Assembly: GCF_963676815.1 (NCBI RefSeq)
Contig: NZ_OY781365.1
Coordinates: forward strand, 5,366,501-5,430,500
Reading direction: 5' to 3'
DNA: 64,000 bases
DNA from: an uncultured Draconibacterium sp.
Lineage (GTDB): Bacteria; Bacteroidota; Bacteroidia; Bacteroidales; Prolixibacteraceae
The notes below the pieces were generated by a model, which was not told the origin of the DNA, made no database searches, and was given only the letters and a program-made list of their open reading frames with translations. The stretch's first letter is position 1. Every line of letters begins with the position of its first letter. Both the position numbers and the translations under genes were made by a program. This document shows positions 1-7,800 of the stretch, piece by piece.

Positions 1-458
1 AACCTGTCATTTTCGCGGTATCCCCACATCCATTCGTTGTTCTCATAGCATTTGTCGGTAGTAACATTTACAATTGCTTTAATACCGGCAACGTGTCGTA
101 CAGCTTCAAGCAAATGAACCGTGCCTAAAACATTAGTAGAGTAGGTATCAACCGGATTTTCGTATGATTGCAAAACCAATGCTTGTGCGGCCATGTGAAT
201 TACAGCATCGGGCTGAACGCGCTCCAAGGTTGAACGAAGTGCATTATAATCCTGTATGTTTCCAATTGTTGAGTCAACACATGCATCAACATTTGCCACA
301 TGGTATAGCGACGGATTTGTTGGCGGCGATAGAGCAAAACCCGAAACCTGCGCACCAATTTTATGTAGCATTAAACATAGCCAGGCGCCTTTAAACCCGG
401 TGTGTCCGGTAACAAGTACCTTTTTGCCTCTGAATACTTCAAGGAAAGTATAATTCAT
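1..458 (-). CDS. rfbG: CDP-glucose 4,6-dehydratase, N-terminal part (runs off the window)
   Basis: The reading frame starts at the ATG at 458-456 and stays open to the left edge (about 152 residues), so the C-terminus is missing. It opens with a Rossmann nucleotide-binding signature (VTGHTGFKG) followed by VIHMAAQALV, VNVTTDKCYEN and related short-chain dehydrogenase motifs typical of RfbG. The enzyme makes CDP-4-keto-6-deoxyglucose in the cytoplasm for 3,6-dideoxyhexose or related O-antigen sugars. The start codon lies 4 nt after the stop of rfbF, whose product supplies its substrate, so the two are surely one operon. The pairing with rfbF makes RfbG far more likely than another dehydratase. 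Confidence 0.9.
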   Translation of the reverse strand, partial: MNYTFLEVFRGKKVLVTGHTGFKGAWLCLMLHKIGAQVSGFALSPPTNPSLYHVANVDACVDSTIGNIQDYNALRSTLERVQPDAVIHMAAQALVLQSYENPVDTYSTNVLGTVHLLEAVRHVAGIKAIVNVTTDKCYENNEWMWGYRENDR

Positions 459-462
459 TTAA

Positions 463-1287
463 TCAGGCATTTACGGTTTGAATGCTTTTCTTTCCGTTAA
501 TTTTCCCTGCAGCGTTTTCCCACAACATCCATGGTGCCTTTTTCGAGTAAATAAGTTGGTCTAAAACGTTCTTGTCTTTTATCGTATCCATTGGGCTCCA
601 AAAGCCCGAATGTTTGTATGTTACCAGCTGTTTATCTTTAGCAAGGCGTTCCAGTGGTCCTTTCTCGAAAATAGTTGAATCGCCTTCTATATAATCCATT
701 ATTTCGGGCTCGCAGACAAAAAATCCGGCGTTTACCCATTGTCCGTCTCCTTTTTGCTTTTCCTGAAAACTGATTACTTCATTCTGATCGTTAATTTCTA
801 AAGCTCCCCATCGGCCTTCGGGTTGCACCGAGCTAACTGTAAGTAGCTTTTTATTGGCCTGGTGAAATGACACAAGATTGGAAATGTTGATATTCGAAAC
901 ACCATCGCCGTATGTAAGCAGAAACGTCTCTTTATTGATGTAATCTTTAATTCTTTTTATCCGGCCTCCGGTCATCGAATCCATACCTGTGTCGATTAAT
1001 GAAATTCGCCAGGGCTCTGAATGGTTGTTAAGAATTTGGGTTTCGTTATACTTTAAATTAATTGTAATGTCAGACTGGTGCATATAATAATTGGCGAAAT
1101 ACTCTTTTATCACGTAACCTTTGTATCCAAGCAGGATTACAAAGTCATTAAACCCGTAATACGAGTAGATTTTCATTATATGCCACAATATTGGTTTTCC
1201 TCCAATTTCAACCATTGGTTTGGGCTTTAATTCTGTCTCTTCAGACAAACGGGATCCAAGTCCTCCTGCGAGAATTACTACTTTCAT
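463..1287 (-). CDS. rfbF: glucose-1-phosphate cytidylyltransferase
   Basis: A 274-residue nucleotidyltransferase. The N-terminus holds the sugar-nucleotide pyrophosphorylase motif LAGGLGSRLSEET followed by KPKPMVEIGGKPILWHI (residues about 6-38), the pattern of RfbF rather than RfbA because it lacks the usual PLT/P motif. LTYGDGVSNI near residue 125 is the metal-binding region. It makes CDP-glucose from CTP and glucose-1-phosphate. Length is slightly above the family's usual 255-260 residues, with a short extra tail. It is followed after 4 nt by rfbG and preceded by upxY after a 171-nt gap that shows no gene. Confidence 0.95.
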   Translation of the reverse strand: MKVVILAGGLGSRLSEETELKPKPMVEIGGKPILWHIMKIYSYYGFNDFVILLGYKGYVIKEYFANYYMHQSDITINLKYNETQILNNHSEPWRISLIDTGMDSMTGGRIKRIKDYINKETFLLTYGDGVSNINISNLVSFHQANKKLLTVSSVQPEGRWGALEINDQNEVISFQEKQKGDGQWVNAGFFVCEPEIMDYIEGDSTIFEKGPLERLAKDKQLVTYKHSGFWSPMDTIKDKNVLDQLIYSKKAPWMLWENAAGKINGKKSIQTVNA

Positions 1288-1458
1288 ACTATTAAATTAT
1301 TTGATTTTAACTGAATTGTAAGTGGTGGTTCGGGGAACGAAAATTTGTGCTAAGTTGCCAGAAGAGTGCTGGATTTATTCATTTATACCCCAGTATGTAT
1401 TTCATCTCTTTTAGCCAGTTGTTTAAGATATGGGAGCGAAAGAATGGCAGGTTCAAAA

Positions 1459-2037
1459 TTATCTTGCCAGGTTCCTGATACTTTTACTTTGGTTTCCGGG
1501 TATTCTTCTGAATTCGGTTTCTGAACTTGTTAAATCTTTAATCATGTTTTTCGAAACATTCAACGATAAACAATAGCCCAACGATTCAACGCGAATCATA
1601 ATTCTGGAATGTCCACTCATTTGCACTACTTCGCCAATAACCCCTTTTAGCGGGCCATGTTGTATTCGTACTTTCATTCCACTGGAAATCTTTTCACGTG
1701 TTAAAATTACCTCCTGATCACCTTGTTCAACAAATATTTTTACATTTTCAATCTCATAGTCAGGTATTGTTTGAGGCTTTCCTCCAAAACTTACGTAACT
1801 AAAAACGCCCGGAATATTTAATACATTAAAAAATTCAACATTACTTACTCTTACAAATATGTAGCTTTTAAACAGTGGTTCTTCTATCCATTTTTTTCTG
1901 TCGCTCCATTGTTTTAACGTTTTATGTACCGGCAAATAGCACTCAATATTTTGCTGATTGAGATATCCTTTAATTCTTTTTTCAAAATTGGTTTTCGTGT
2001 ATACGGCATACCATGCATAGGTGGTTTTCTTAATCAT
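1459..2037 (-). CDS. UpxY-type NusG paralogue (transcription antiterminator)
   Basis: A 192-residue specialised NusG. The N-terminal NGN domain starts with WYAVYTKTNFEKRI (residues 9-22) and contains EEPLFKSYIFVRV; the C-terminal KOW segment (KVRIQHGPLKGVIGEVVQ) is near residues 122-139. In Bacteroides, proteins of this family are the first genes of capsular polysaccharide operons and stop premature termination in their own long operon. Its position just before rfbF/rfbG fits that role. The basic C-terminal tail (RNLAR) ends the gene. The general housekeeping NusG is less likely because that gene normally sits with secE and ribosomal protein genes. Confidence 0.9.
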   Translation of the reverse strand: MIKKTTYAWYAVYTKTNFEKRIKGYLNQQNIECYLPVHKTLKQWSDRKKWIEEPLFKSYIFVRVSNVEFFNVLNIPGVFSYVSFGGKPQTIPDYEIENVKIFVEQGDQEVILTREKISSGMKVRIQHGPLKGVIGEVVQMSGHSRIMIRVESLGYCLSLNVSKNMIKDLTSSETEFRRIPGNQSKSIRNLAR

Positions 2038-2097
2038 ATTTAAAATTTTTAGGTGGTAATAACATTTCTTTTTCTATTAGGAGTTACTCCTGGTTTA

Positions 2098-2364
2098 CTA
2101 TTTTGAATTTTCAAGCTTTGCTTTTAGTCGCATGTTTTCAAGACTTAACTCGGCAAACATTCGTGATAGTCGTTCGTAATCTTCTTTTAGTTTAAGTAAT
2201 TCCTGCTTATTGTAATTTTTCGATTTCGAGTATTTAGCCTTCCAATTGTAAAAGGTAGCCAAACTAATTCCGTGTTCTTTTATTAAACTTTGAATAGATG
2301 CTCCCTCTTCGTATTTCTGAAGTATTTCAATTATTTGATTTTTGTTAAATCTCCGTCTAACCAT
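2098..2364 (-). CDS. orphan IS3 OrfA-like helix-turn-helix protein
   Basis: An 88-residue protein with a transposase-type HTH (FNKNQIIEILQKYEEGAS, then SLATFYNWKAKY near residues 33-44) and a C-terminal leucine-rich coiled coil (ELLKLKEDYERLSRMFAELS). The fold and length match OrfA of IS3 elements, such as the gene at 39072-39338, but no OrfB follows and no IS end is visible next to it. It sits 60 nt upstream of upxY on the same strand, so it is the first gene of the polysaccharide operon as read. It may be a domesticated DNA-binding protein or a relic; sequence alone cannot tell. Confidence 0.75.
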   Translation of the reverse strand: MVRRRFNKNQIIEILQKYEEGASIQSLIKEHGISLATFYNWKAKYSKSKNYNKQELLKLKEDYERLSRMFAELSLENMRLKAKLENSK

Positions 2365-3423
2365 TTTTTGAAGTTTTAAAAAGTTCGAGATACTTGTGTT
2401 ATCGAAATGAAATCGTTACTCTAATTCTCCATCATTAATCCATCGGATTTCAATTTTTCAAATGGATTTTCCTAATGATTTCATCGTTTTATAATGCAAT
2501 TAAATGACACTATTAAGCGACTTTCACCATATTAAGGAAGTGGAGTAATTAAAATTTTAAGCTTTTCTAAACTAAATTTTAGAATTCTAAAAAAAATATT
2601 GAAATTTATAAGAGGCAGTATATTAGATACTTGTGTGCTTGCAATCTTGTTTTTCTTCATCAGATTCATCAATTTTGAGTTTAAGGTAGAGGTATCCCTA
2701 CTGTTACCCCCATTTTTGTAACATTTTCACAACTCAAAATTTTGCTTTTTCTCTGGATTCCAAATTTGTGGTTTGGAATTATGAAAAAAAGTTACGAATT
2801 CGAAAGTTAATTTCCAATTGAATTCTCAGAACAATTTAGATTAATTCTTAATAAAATGCCATATAAATACCTCTAAGTGTTTTATTGTCAACATATCATG
2901 AAGCCTTTTAGAATTTTTATTTTTTTTACTATTTATTCGTTTTTTAATGATTATTTAGTCATAGCGACACAAAATCAAATAAAAAAGGCTTGTAGAGATT
3001 AGAAAATTCTAATTTCATAACAAATCAAAGTAGTCGGATTTGAAAAATGAATCCTTCACCAATCTCATATTTTGTAAAATAGAATAGGGCAGATTAAGAG
3101 GTGATCGGAGAAGGCAGCAGAAAGTCGTTGAATACTAACAGGAAATTTGTATTATCGATAGAGCACAACAGGCGATATACACCATAATTGCATTAATAAC
3201 GAAATCTTGTTTGAACAAGAAAGAGTTATAAATGTATTTTAACTCCTTTTTTAATGGTTGAATCGAAAAAGTATAAATACATAAAGAAGGAGATACGCCA
3301 AATTTAAAACCTTCCAATTAATTCGTTTCAACTCATTTCTCACTTTAATTTCGCTTCAATTATCATGTAACTATAATCCCAAAAGAAACCCTTCTGCACA
3401 AGTGAAAAGCTTTCATTTTGCCA
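2365..3423. other. AT-rich region without a convincing gene, upstream of the polysaccharide operon
   Basis: About 1.06 kb with no credible reading frame; the 60-codon frame at 3135-3317 on the minus strand is AT-driven, has no motif and lacks context. The stretch contains the 16-bp palindrome TTTTAGAATTCTAAAA at 2577-2592 and probably holds the promoter and leader of the minus-strand orfA-like/upxY operon. No inverted repeats that would flank an invertible promoter were found by eye. Confidence 0.5.
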
Positions 3424-3457
3424 ACTTTTAAACTGTCCTGTTTTTGGGGAAGCTTAC
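3424..3457 (+). mobile_element. solo IS3-family right end (remnant)
   Basis: These 34 bases match the right end of the complete IS3 element (39374-39406) with one substitution. They include the terminal GGGGAAGCTTAC core and the sub-terminal ACTTTTAAACTGTCCT. No transposase lies beside it, so it is a leftover end from an older copy that was deleted. Confidence 0.8.
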
Positions 3458-3470
3458 GGAAAATTGTTTG

Positions 3471-3565
3471 TTACGTATGGGTTTGCGTGTGATTCTCTGT
3501 CCGGGTACGGACGAGAGAATGAGCGGAAAACCGCTGCTGGCATACCACTGAAACCCTTATGGAAT
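3471..3565. repeat. structured element with a four-way-junction fold
   Basis: The outer stem GGGTTT (3479-3484) pairs with AAACCC (3551-3556) and closes three hairpins: ATTCTC-T-GTCCG/CGGAC-GA-GAGAAT (3492-3520), AGCGG-AAAA-CCGCT (3522-3535) and TGG-CATA-CCA (3538-3547). It is more GC-rich than its surroundings and lies just downstream of the 94-residue minus-strand gene. It resembles dispersed structured repeats that I recall seeing beside small hypothetical genes in this phylum, but this is unverified. It could be a recombination site or an RNA. Confidence 0.45.
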
Positions 3566-3588
3566 AAACAAAATGTTGTGTTTAGTAT

Positions 3589-3873
3589 TTAATTTTTCCC
3601 TATTGAATTTGCCATCTCAAAATATGACTTAAAAAAGTCAAGTTTTTCAAAGGAATTTAAATGAAATAAATAATTCATTAAGTCATAATAAACAACATTA
3701 ACTTGACTTGTCGATAAACTTCCATAATACTGTTCTTTCGTATAAATATGTTTGTTGACAAGATGTTCAGTTGTCTTGATATTTGCTATTATCTCGTGAA
3801 ACTCAGTAAGATTTGTTGAATCAAGTTCAAAAGGAAAACTAATAATATTGGTCAAATTTTTCCATACAAGCAT
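3589..3873 (-). CDS. small hypothetical protein, probably 5'-truncated by the IS21 element
   Basis: A 94-residue frame of unrecognised family, rich in Asn, Tyr and Phe, without a signal peptide or membrane segment. The first available ATG is at 3873, four bases inside the flank of the IS21 element. The frame stays open upstream into the IS inverted repeat (codons for L-A-F-P-S precede the ATG), which suggests the original start was lost when the IS arrived. A structured element lies immediately downstream (3471-3565). No function can be assigned. Confidence 0.4.
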   Translation of the reverse strand: MLVWKNLTNIISFPFELDSTNLTEFHEIIANIKTTEHLVNKHIYTKEQYYGSLSTSQVNVVYYDLMNYLFHLNSFEKLDFFKSYFEMANSIGKN

Positions 3874-4013
3874 ACTTGGAAACGCCAGTCAAATTGACCA
3901 CCCCAGGCCAATTTAAATTGACCATCGACGCCGGAGCAAATTGACCACCGACCATTTTCAACAAAAAAGAGAACGTTTTTCTTCTGTCAGATTACAACAA
4001 ATTTACTGTTTTT

Positions 4014-4751
4014 TTATTCACTATAAATGTTTCGTTTTTTTCTCATCGATTCCCCCATCAGCTCAATCCTGTGCGATTGATGGATCAACCGGTCAAGTAT
4101 GGCATCGGCAATCGTTTTTTCCCCGATTATTTCATACCACTTACTAACGGGCAGTTGTGATGTAACAATCATTGAGCCACTATTGTGCCTGTCTTCAATT
4201 AACTCTAACAGAGCTATCCGGTTTTGGCTATCTAAGGGTTGCAGACCAAAATCATCGAGTATTATTAACTGATGCCTGGCCATTTTTGCAAGTTCTTTAA
4301 GATAAGATCCATCGGCTTTTGCCATTTTTAGTTTAGAAAACAGTTTTGTTGTATTAAAGTACAAAACCCTGTATCCCTCAATACAGGCCTGATACCCTAA
4401 GGCTGTCGCAATATAACTTTTGCCGGCACCGGTGCTGCCCGATATTAATACATTCTCGTTTTTATTAATAAAATCGCATTCAGCCAGTCTTAACAGTTTT
4501 GTCCGATCGATATTTCTTGCATGTTCGTACACCACGTTTTCAATGGTTGCTTTATAGTGGAACCTTGCATTTTTTATCAATCGCTCTATCTTTCGGTTGT
4601 TGCGATCGTCCCACTCGGCATCTGTTATCATCGATACAAACTGGTCGATGGTGTAATCATCGGTTTTACCCGTTTCGATAGCTGTTTTAAAAGCCCCATG
4701 CATACCATGGAGCTTCATCTGTTTCATTCGTGTTAATGTTACTTCGTTCAT
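4014..4751 (-). CDS. istB: IS21 transposition helper ATPase IstB
   Basis: A 245-residue AAA+ ATPase. Walker A is GSTGAGKSY near residue 105 and Walker B is LIILDDFGL near residue 167, followed by a sensor-type segment (SQLPVSKWYEIIGEKTIADAI). Length is normal for IstB. It activates the IstA transposase and directs target choice. The gene starts 14 nt after the istA stop in the same direction, the standard IS21 arrangement. Confidence 0.95.
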   Translation of the reverse strand: MNEVTLTRMKQMKLHGMHGAFKTAIETGKTDDYTIDQFVSMITDAEWDDRNNRKIERLIKNARFHYKATIENVVYEHARNIDRTKLLRLAECDFINKNENVLISGSTGAGKSYIATALGYQACIEGYRVLYFNTTKLFSKLKMAKADGSYLKELAKMARHQLIILDDFGLQPLDSQNRIALLELIEDRHNSGSMIVTSQLPVSKWYEIIGEKTIADAILDRLIHQSHRIELMGESMRKKRNIYSE

Positions 4752-4765
4752 TGTTTTTTACTTTA

Positions 4766-6313
4766 TCAGTTGTAATATTTTCCTCCCCTTATATTGTTAT
4801 GAAAAGGAAGTTCAGGTTCGTCCGGTGTTTCATCGTCAAGTTTATCCAACCCTTTTTCCAGTATCTTTTGTATGATTTTGTAGTTGTAAACCTGATGTTC
4901 CAATGCACGTTTACACGCATTGGCAAGCCTTTCTTCTCCCACCTTTTTAGCAAAAGCCAATACGCCCATACAGCTTTTATAGGATTGTTCAGGGTGTTGT
5001 TTTCTTTCCAGCACATTGATTATAAATTCCTTTACACTTTCGTCAATTGAAGCTGCCCAGTTGATAAAACGCTGCGGTGTCCAGTCGGTAACAAACTGGT
5101 GTGTTGTTGCCAGGTGGTCTTTGTTTGTGGTGTAGAAGTATTTACGTCCATCTCTTTTGTGCAAAGCTATGCGGTTGTATTTATGGTATATTTCAACGGT
5201 TTTTGATGTAAACACCAGCTTTACCTTCTTCTTTAAATATTGGCAGGGAACACTGTAATAATGCTTGTCTTTGCTTAACAGCACGTGCCCGTTCATGGCT
5301 ACGGTGGCTATTGCTATTTCTTTAATCTCGTATTTTTCTACAGGCAATGCGGTAAGCTTGTCTTTTTCGTCTTCAACGAATAATTGATACCGGGACGTTG
5401 GCCTGCCAGTCAGCTTTTTGTTGTTGTGTTTATCCAGCTCGTCCCAAATGGCATTATTTAGCTCGTCTAAACTATAAAAGCTTTTGCCGCGCAAGGCCGG
5501 ATATATTCTTTGGTACAGTATCTTAACTGCCCCTTCTGCCAGAGACTTGTCCCGGGGACGGTAAGCCCGGGCCGGAAGAACTGTTGTGCCATAGTGTTCG
5601 GCAAAGTCCATAAACGTTTCGTTAATGGTAGGTTCAAACCGGCTGCTTTTGGTTACGGCAGACTTTAGGTTATCAGGGACAATAGCTGCAGGAACTCCCC
5701 CGTAAAAGTGCAGTGCATTTTCAACCGAAGCAACAAAGTCTTCTTTTTGTTGGCTCGGTGAGGCTTCTGCATAGGTGTATTGACTGGCCCCCAGTATGGC
5801 AACAAAAAACTGTACCTCTTCAATCTCGCCTGTTTCTTTATTGATAACTTCAAGGGTTTTGCCAGCGTAGTCAATAAACATCTTATCGCCTGCTTTATGC
5901 TCCATATGCATTACCGGGTTAACCTTTTTACTCCAACGCAGGTAGTGGGCTTTAAACTGGCTTAGTTTTAGCCCATCGGGATGTTTTGCATAATATTCTT
6001 CCCACATCAGCTGTTTGGTAACGCCGGTCTTTTTTAGTTCGCGCTCCATGTAGGGAAAGAAGTTATAAACCTTTTTTAGCTTGGGGGAAAGAACATCTTC
6101 GGTATCCCTGCTAAAGATCTTTTCCAGCTCGGAATCACTCTTTTTATCAATATCATCAATTGTAAGGTTTAATACCTTGTATAGAGCGATATACTTCTTA
6201 ACGGTGTTACGTGAGAGGCCCAGGTACCTACTGATAAATTGTTTTGCTTTTCCCTGGTGGTGCAACTGAATGACTTTTCTTACTTTACTCATGTCGATTA
6301 ATTTATTAGCCAT
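4766..6313 (-). CDS. istA: IS21-family transposase IstA
   Basis: A 515-residue DDE transposase. The N-terminus is an HTH (VRKVIQLHHQGKAKQFISRY, then LSRNTVKKYIALY). The catalytic core is visible as MFIDYAGKTLEV (first Asp), AIVPDNLKSAV (second Asp) and SLAEGAVKILYQRIYPALRG (Glu), followed by the beta-barrel region with YSVPCQYLKKKVKLVF. The frame is intact, so the element is probably still able to move with istB. Full length for the family. Confidence 0.95.
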   Translation of the reverse strand: MANKLIDMSKVRKVIQLHHQGKAKQFISRYLGLSRNTVKKYIALYKVLNLTIDDIDKKSDSELEKIFSRDTEDVLSPKLKKVYNFFPYMERELKKTGVTKQLMWEEYYAKHPDGLKLSQFKAHYLRWSKKVNPVMHMEHKAGDKMFIDYAGKTLEVINKETGEIEEVQFFVAILGASQYTYAEASPSQQKEDFVASVENALHFYGGVPAAIVPDNLKSAVTKSSRFEPTINETFMDFAEHYGTTVLPARAYRPRDKSLAEGAVKILYQRIYPALRGKSFYSLDELNNAIWDELDKHNNKKLTGRPTSRYQLFVEDEKDKLTALPVEKYEIKEIAIATVAMNGHVLLSKDKHYYSVPCQYLKKKVKLVFTSKTVEIYHKYNRIALHKRDGRKYFYTTNKDHLATTHQFVTDWTPQRFINWAASIDESVKEFIINVLERKQHPEQSYKSCMGVLAFAKKVGEERLANACKRALEHQVYNYKIIQKILEKGLDKLDDETPDEPELPFHNNIRGGKYYN

Positions 6314-6436
6314 GTTTTCATATTAATTTGTTTAAATCAGTATGAAATTATGGCTTCGACAGAAGTAAAATCAATCTCTTTTGATGGGTGGTCATTTTAT
6401 TCCGGCCTTGGGTGGTCACTTTGACCGTTTTTTCCA

Positions 6437-6814
6437 CTTTAGGTTCAAATCCATGCTGACGTTGTGATATTCGACCAGTTCCTTAAGCGTTTTCCCGGTC
6501 TCTTCAATACCATAGAATTTATCTTTTACAGCGTCAGGAGTTATTAATGCCTTCTCTACCACAAGTTCCTGGTAGTAACCGGTTAGCTGGGAGCGGATCT
6601 GCTCAAGATAGGAGTTAAGCCGTGCAATTTCAGAAGACTTTCCTTTTGCCATCCCTTTCCCTTTGTTCCAGCTGGCAACGGGTATTCTCTTTTTTACTGA
6701 GATTTCACAGCGGTTGGAGTCAACCGTAATACGTGCATAAATTGGCGCAGTTCCATGCCTGGTTTTGGCTCTTTTTAGCACAAAATGAATTCCGAAAGTA
6801 CTTTTTGTTTTCAT
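6437..6814 (-). pseudogene. tyrosine recombinase, N-terminal stump cut by IS21
   Basis: The frame starts at 6814 (MKTKSTFGIHFVLKRAK) and reads as the N-terminal arm-binding domain of Bacteroidota-type phage/transposon integrases (APIYARITVDSNRCEISVKK, then the SAM-like segment with LNSYLEQIRSQL and KDKFYGIEETGKTLKELVEY). After about 125 residues it enters the IS21 end and stops at 6416. The catalytic R-H-R-Y domain is absent and is not found on the other side of the IS. It lies 294 bp from tRNA-Pro, as expected for an integrase of an element inserted at a tRNA 3' end, now inactive. Confidence 0.8.
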
Positions 6815-6958
6815 GTCAAATCATTTAATTTGGTTCAGGTTCCCAAAAAGGTCACCTTTTACTGCTGTTTTTTTGCTCCAAAGTGAACCAAACCGCACCA
6901 TTTTGAATGAGAAAAAACCTCTGTAACTGTCATTCTTATAGTTTGTTATGAGCTGCGC

Positions 6959-6993
6959 GGTGACCTCTAAGGTATGAAAAATTAGAGGTCACC
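6959..6993. repeat. perfect 12-bp inverted repeat
   Basis: GGTGACCTCTAA (6959-6970) and TTAGAGGTCACC (6982-6993) are exact complements around an 11-nt spacer. It lies between the truncated integrase and the tRNA-Pro terminator. No T-run follows, so it is more likely a protein-binding or recombination-related site than a terminator. Confidence 0.6.
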
Positions 6994-7041
6994 GGATCGG
7001 ACCCATTTACAATGGTTTTTTATGGTGTTTTTTGACCTTAT

Positions 7042-7083
7042 AAAAAAAAGAAAGCCTGCAAATCATTTGATTTACAGGCTTTT
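7042..7083 (-). terminator. intrinsic terminator of tRNA-Pro
   Basis: On the minus strand AAAGCCTGTAAATCA and ATTTGCAGGCTTT form a long stem around a short loop, followed by a run of Ts (complement of the A-run at 7042-7049). It begins about 25 nt after the tRNA 3' end. Confidence 0.85.
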
Positions 7084-7107
7084 GGTGTTTTTTAGATTTT
7101 GAATCTG

Positions 7108-7181
7108 TCGGGATGACAGGATTTGAACCTGCGACCCCGTCGTCCCGAACGACGTACGCTACCGGACTGCGCTACATCCCG
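7108..7181 (-). tRNA. tRNA-Pro (anticodon CGG)
   Basis: The cloverleaf reads directly: acceptor CGGGATG/CATCCCG, D-arm starting GCGCAG, anticodon stem CGTCG/CGACG around loop TTCGGGA (anticodon CGG, reading CCG), and T-arm with GGTTCAAATCC. The discriminator is A and CCA is not encoded. A truncated integrase gene lies downstream of the 3' end, so this tRNA was probably an insertion site for a mobile element. Confidence 0.95.
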
Positions 7182-7300
7182 AATAAGGGTGCTAATTTAA
7201 GCAAAAATTAAAAAATATTTTAGCCAGCAGAAAAGAAAAAATCAGCAACAATTACGTCGTTTTTATTTGTTATTTTGAGCATCAGTTCAAAAGACAGATT

Positions 7301-7795
7301 ATGAAAGAATTAGATAAAGTTGAATTGTATAAAATCGGAACAATTTTCACACCGCATAAAACCATCGCCAACATTCCGATTCAGGCGATTGGGGCAAAAG
7401 ACTACATCGGTATTATCGGGCTGGAATCACATTTAACAGCGGCATTGGAAGGACTTGAGGGCTTTTCAAATTTGATTCTGCTCTACCACCTTCATCGTAT
7501 TGACGGTTATAAACTAAAAGTAAAACCGTTTATGGACGATAAAGAGCATGGAGTTTTTGCGACACGATCACCCAAGCGTCCATCGCCAATTGGCTTATCA
7601 ACTGTTGAGCTGATAAAAATAGAAAAGAATAAAATATGGTTTAAAGGTGCTGATATGCTTGATGGAACTCCCTTAATTGATATTAAACCTTTTTTCCGGC
7701 AAGTGGATAACCGGCCGGATGCAGTTAGCGGCTGGCTCGATTCGAAAGATGATGATTTACCGGCCAAACAACGTTCAGATGATCGGTTTGCCTAA
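7301..7795 (+). CDS. trmO: tRNA (N6-threonylcarbamoyladenosine37-N6)-methyltransferase TrmO
   Basis: A 164-residue TrmO/TsaA (UPF0066) protein. The family signature GVFATRSPKRPSPIGLS is at about residues 82-98, with LILLYHLHRI before it and DMLDGTPLIDIKPF after it. The enzyme uses S-adenosylmethionine to methylate t6A at position 37 of certain tRNAs. It ends five bases before the convergent PBP gene, with no clear terminator between them. Length matches the single-domain form. Confidence 0.9.
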   Translation: MKELDKVELYKIGTIFTPHKTIANIPIQAIGAKDYIGIIGLESHLTAALEGLEGFSNLILLYHLHRIDGYKLKVKPFMDDKEHGVFATRSPKRPSPIGLSTVELIKIEKNKIWFKGADMLDGTPLIDIKPFFRQVDNRPDAVSGWLDSKDDDLPAKQRSDDRFA

Positions 7796-7800
7796 TTCTG

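Larger units (their letters stand above)
3877..6436 (-). mobile_element. complete IS21-family insertion sequence
   Basis: About 2560 bp with istA and istB in that order on the minus strand. The ends are related inverted repeats: the left end (from 3877) and the complement of the right end (to 6436) both read TGGAAA-N6-GTCAAA-N-TGACCACCC-N-AGGCC, with further internal TGACCA copies, as usual for the multiple terminal repeats of IS21. I see no target-site duplication: the left flank ends CATACT and the right flank begins CTTTAG. The flanks are two different truncated genes, so a deletion or recombination probably followed insertion. Confidence 0.85.

Noticed and set aside
164..394. Plus-strand frame opposite rfbG
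   Set aside because: It is the shadow of a clearly recognisable dehydratase gene on the other strand.
2577..2592. TTTTAGAATTCTAAAA palindrome as an operator
   Set aside because: It is a single low-complexity AT palindrome in AT-rich DNA without spacing to a promoter; chance is a good explanation.
3135..3317. A 60-codon minus-strand frame
   Set aside because: Very AT-rich, no motif, no neighbours that fit, and composition typical of chance frames in this region.
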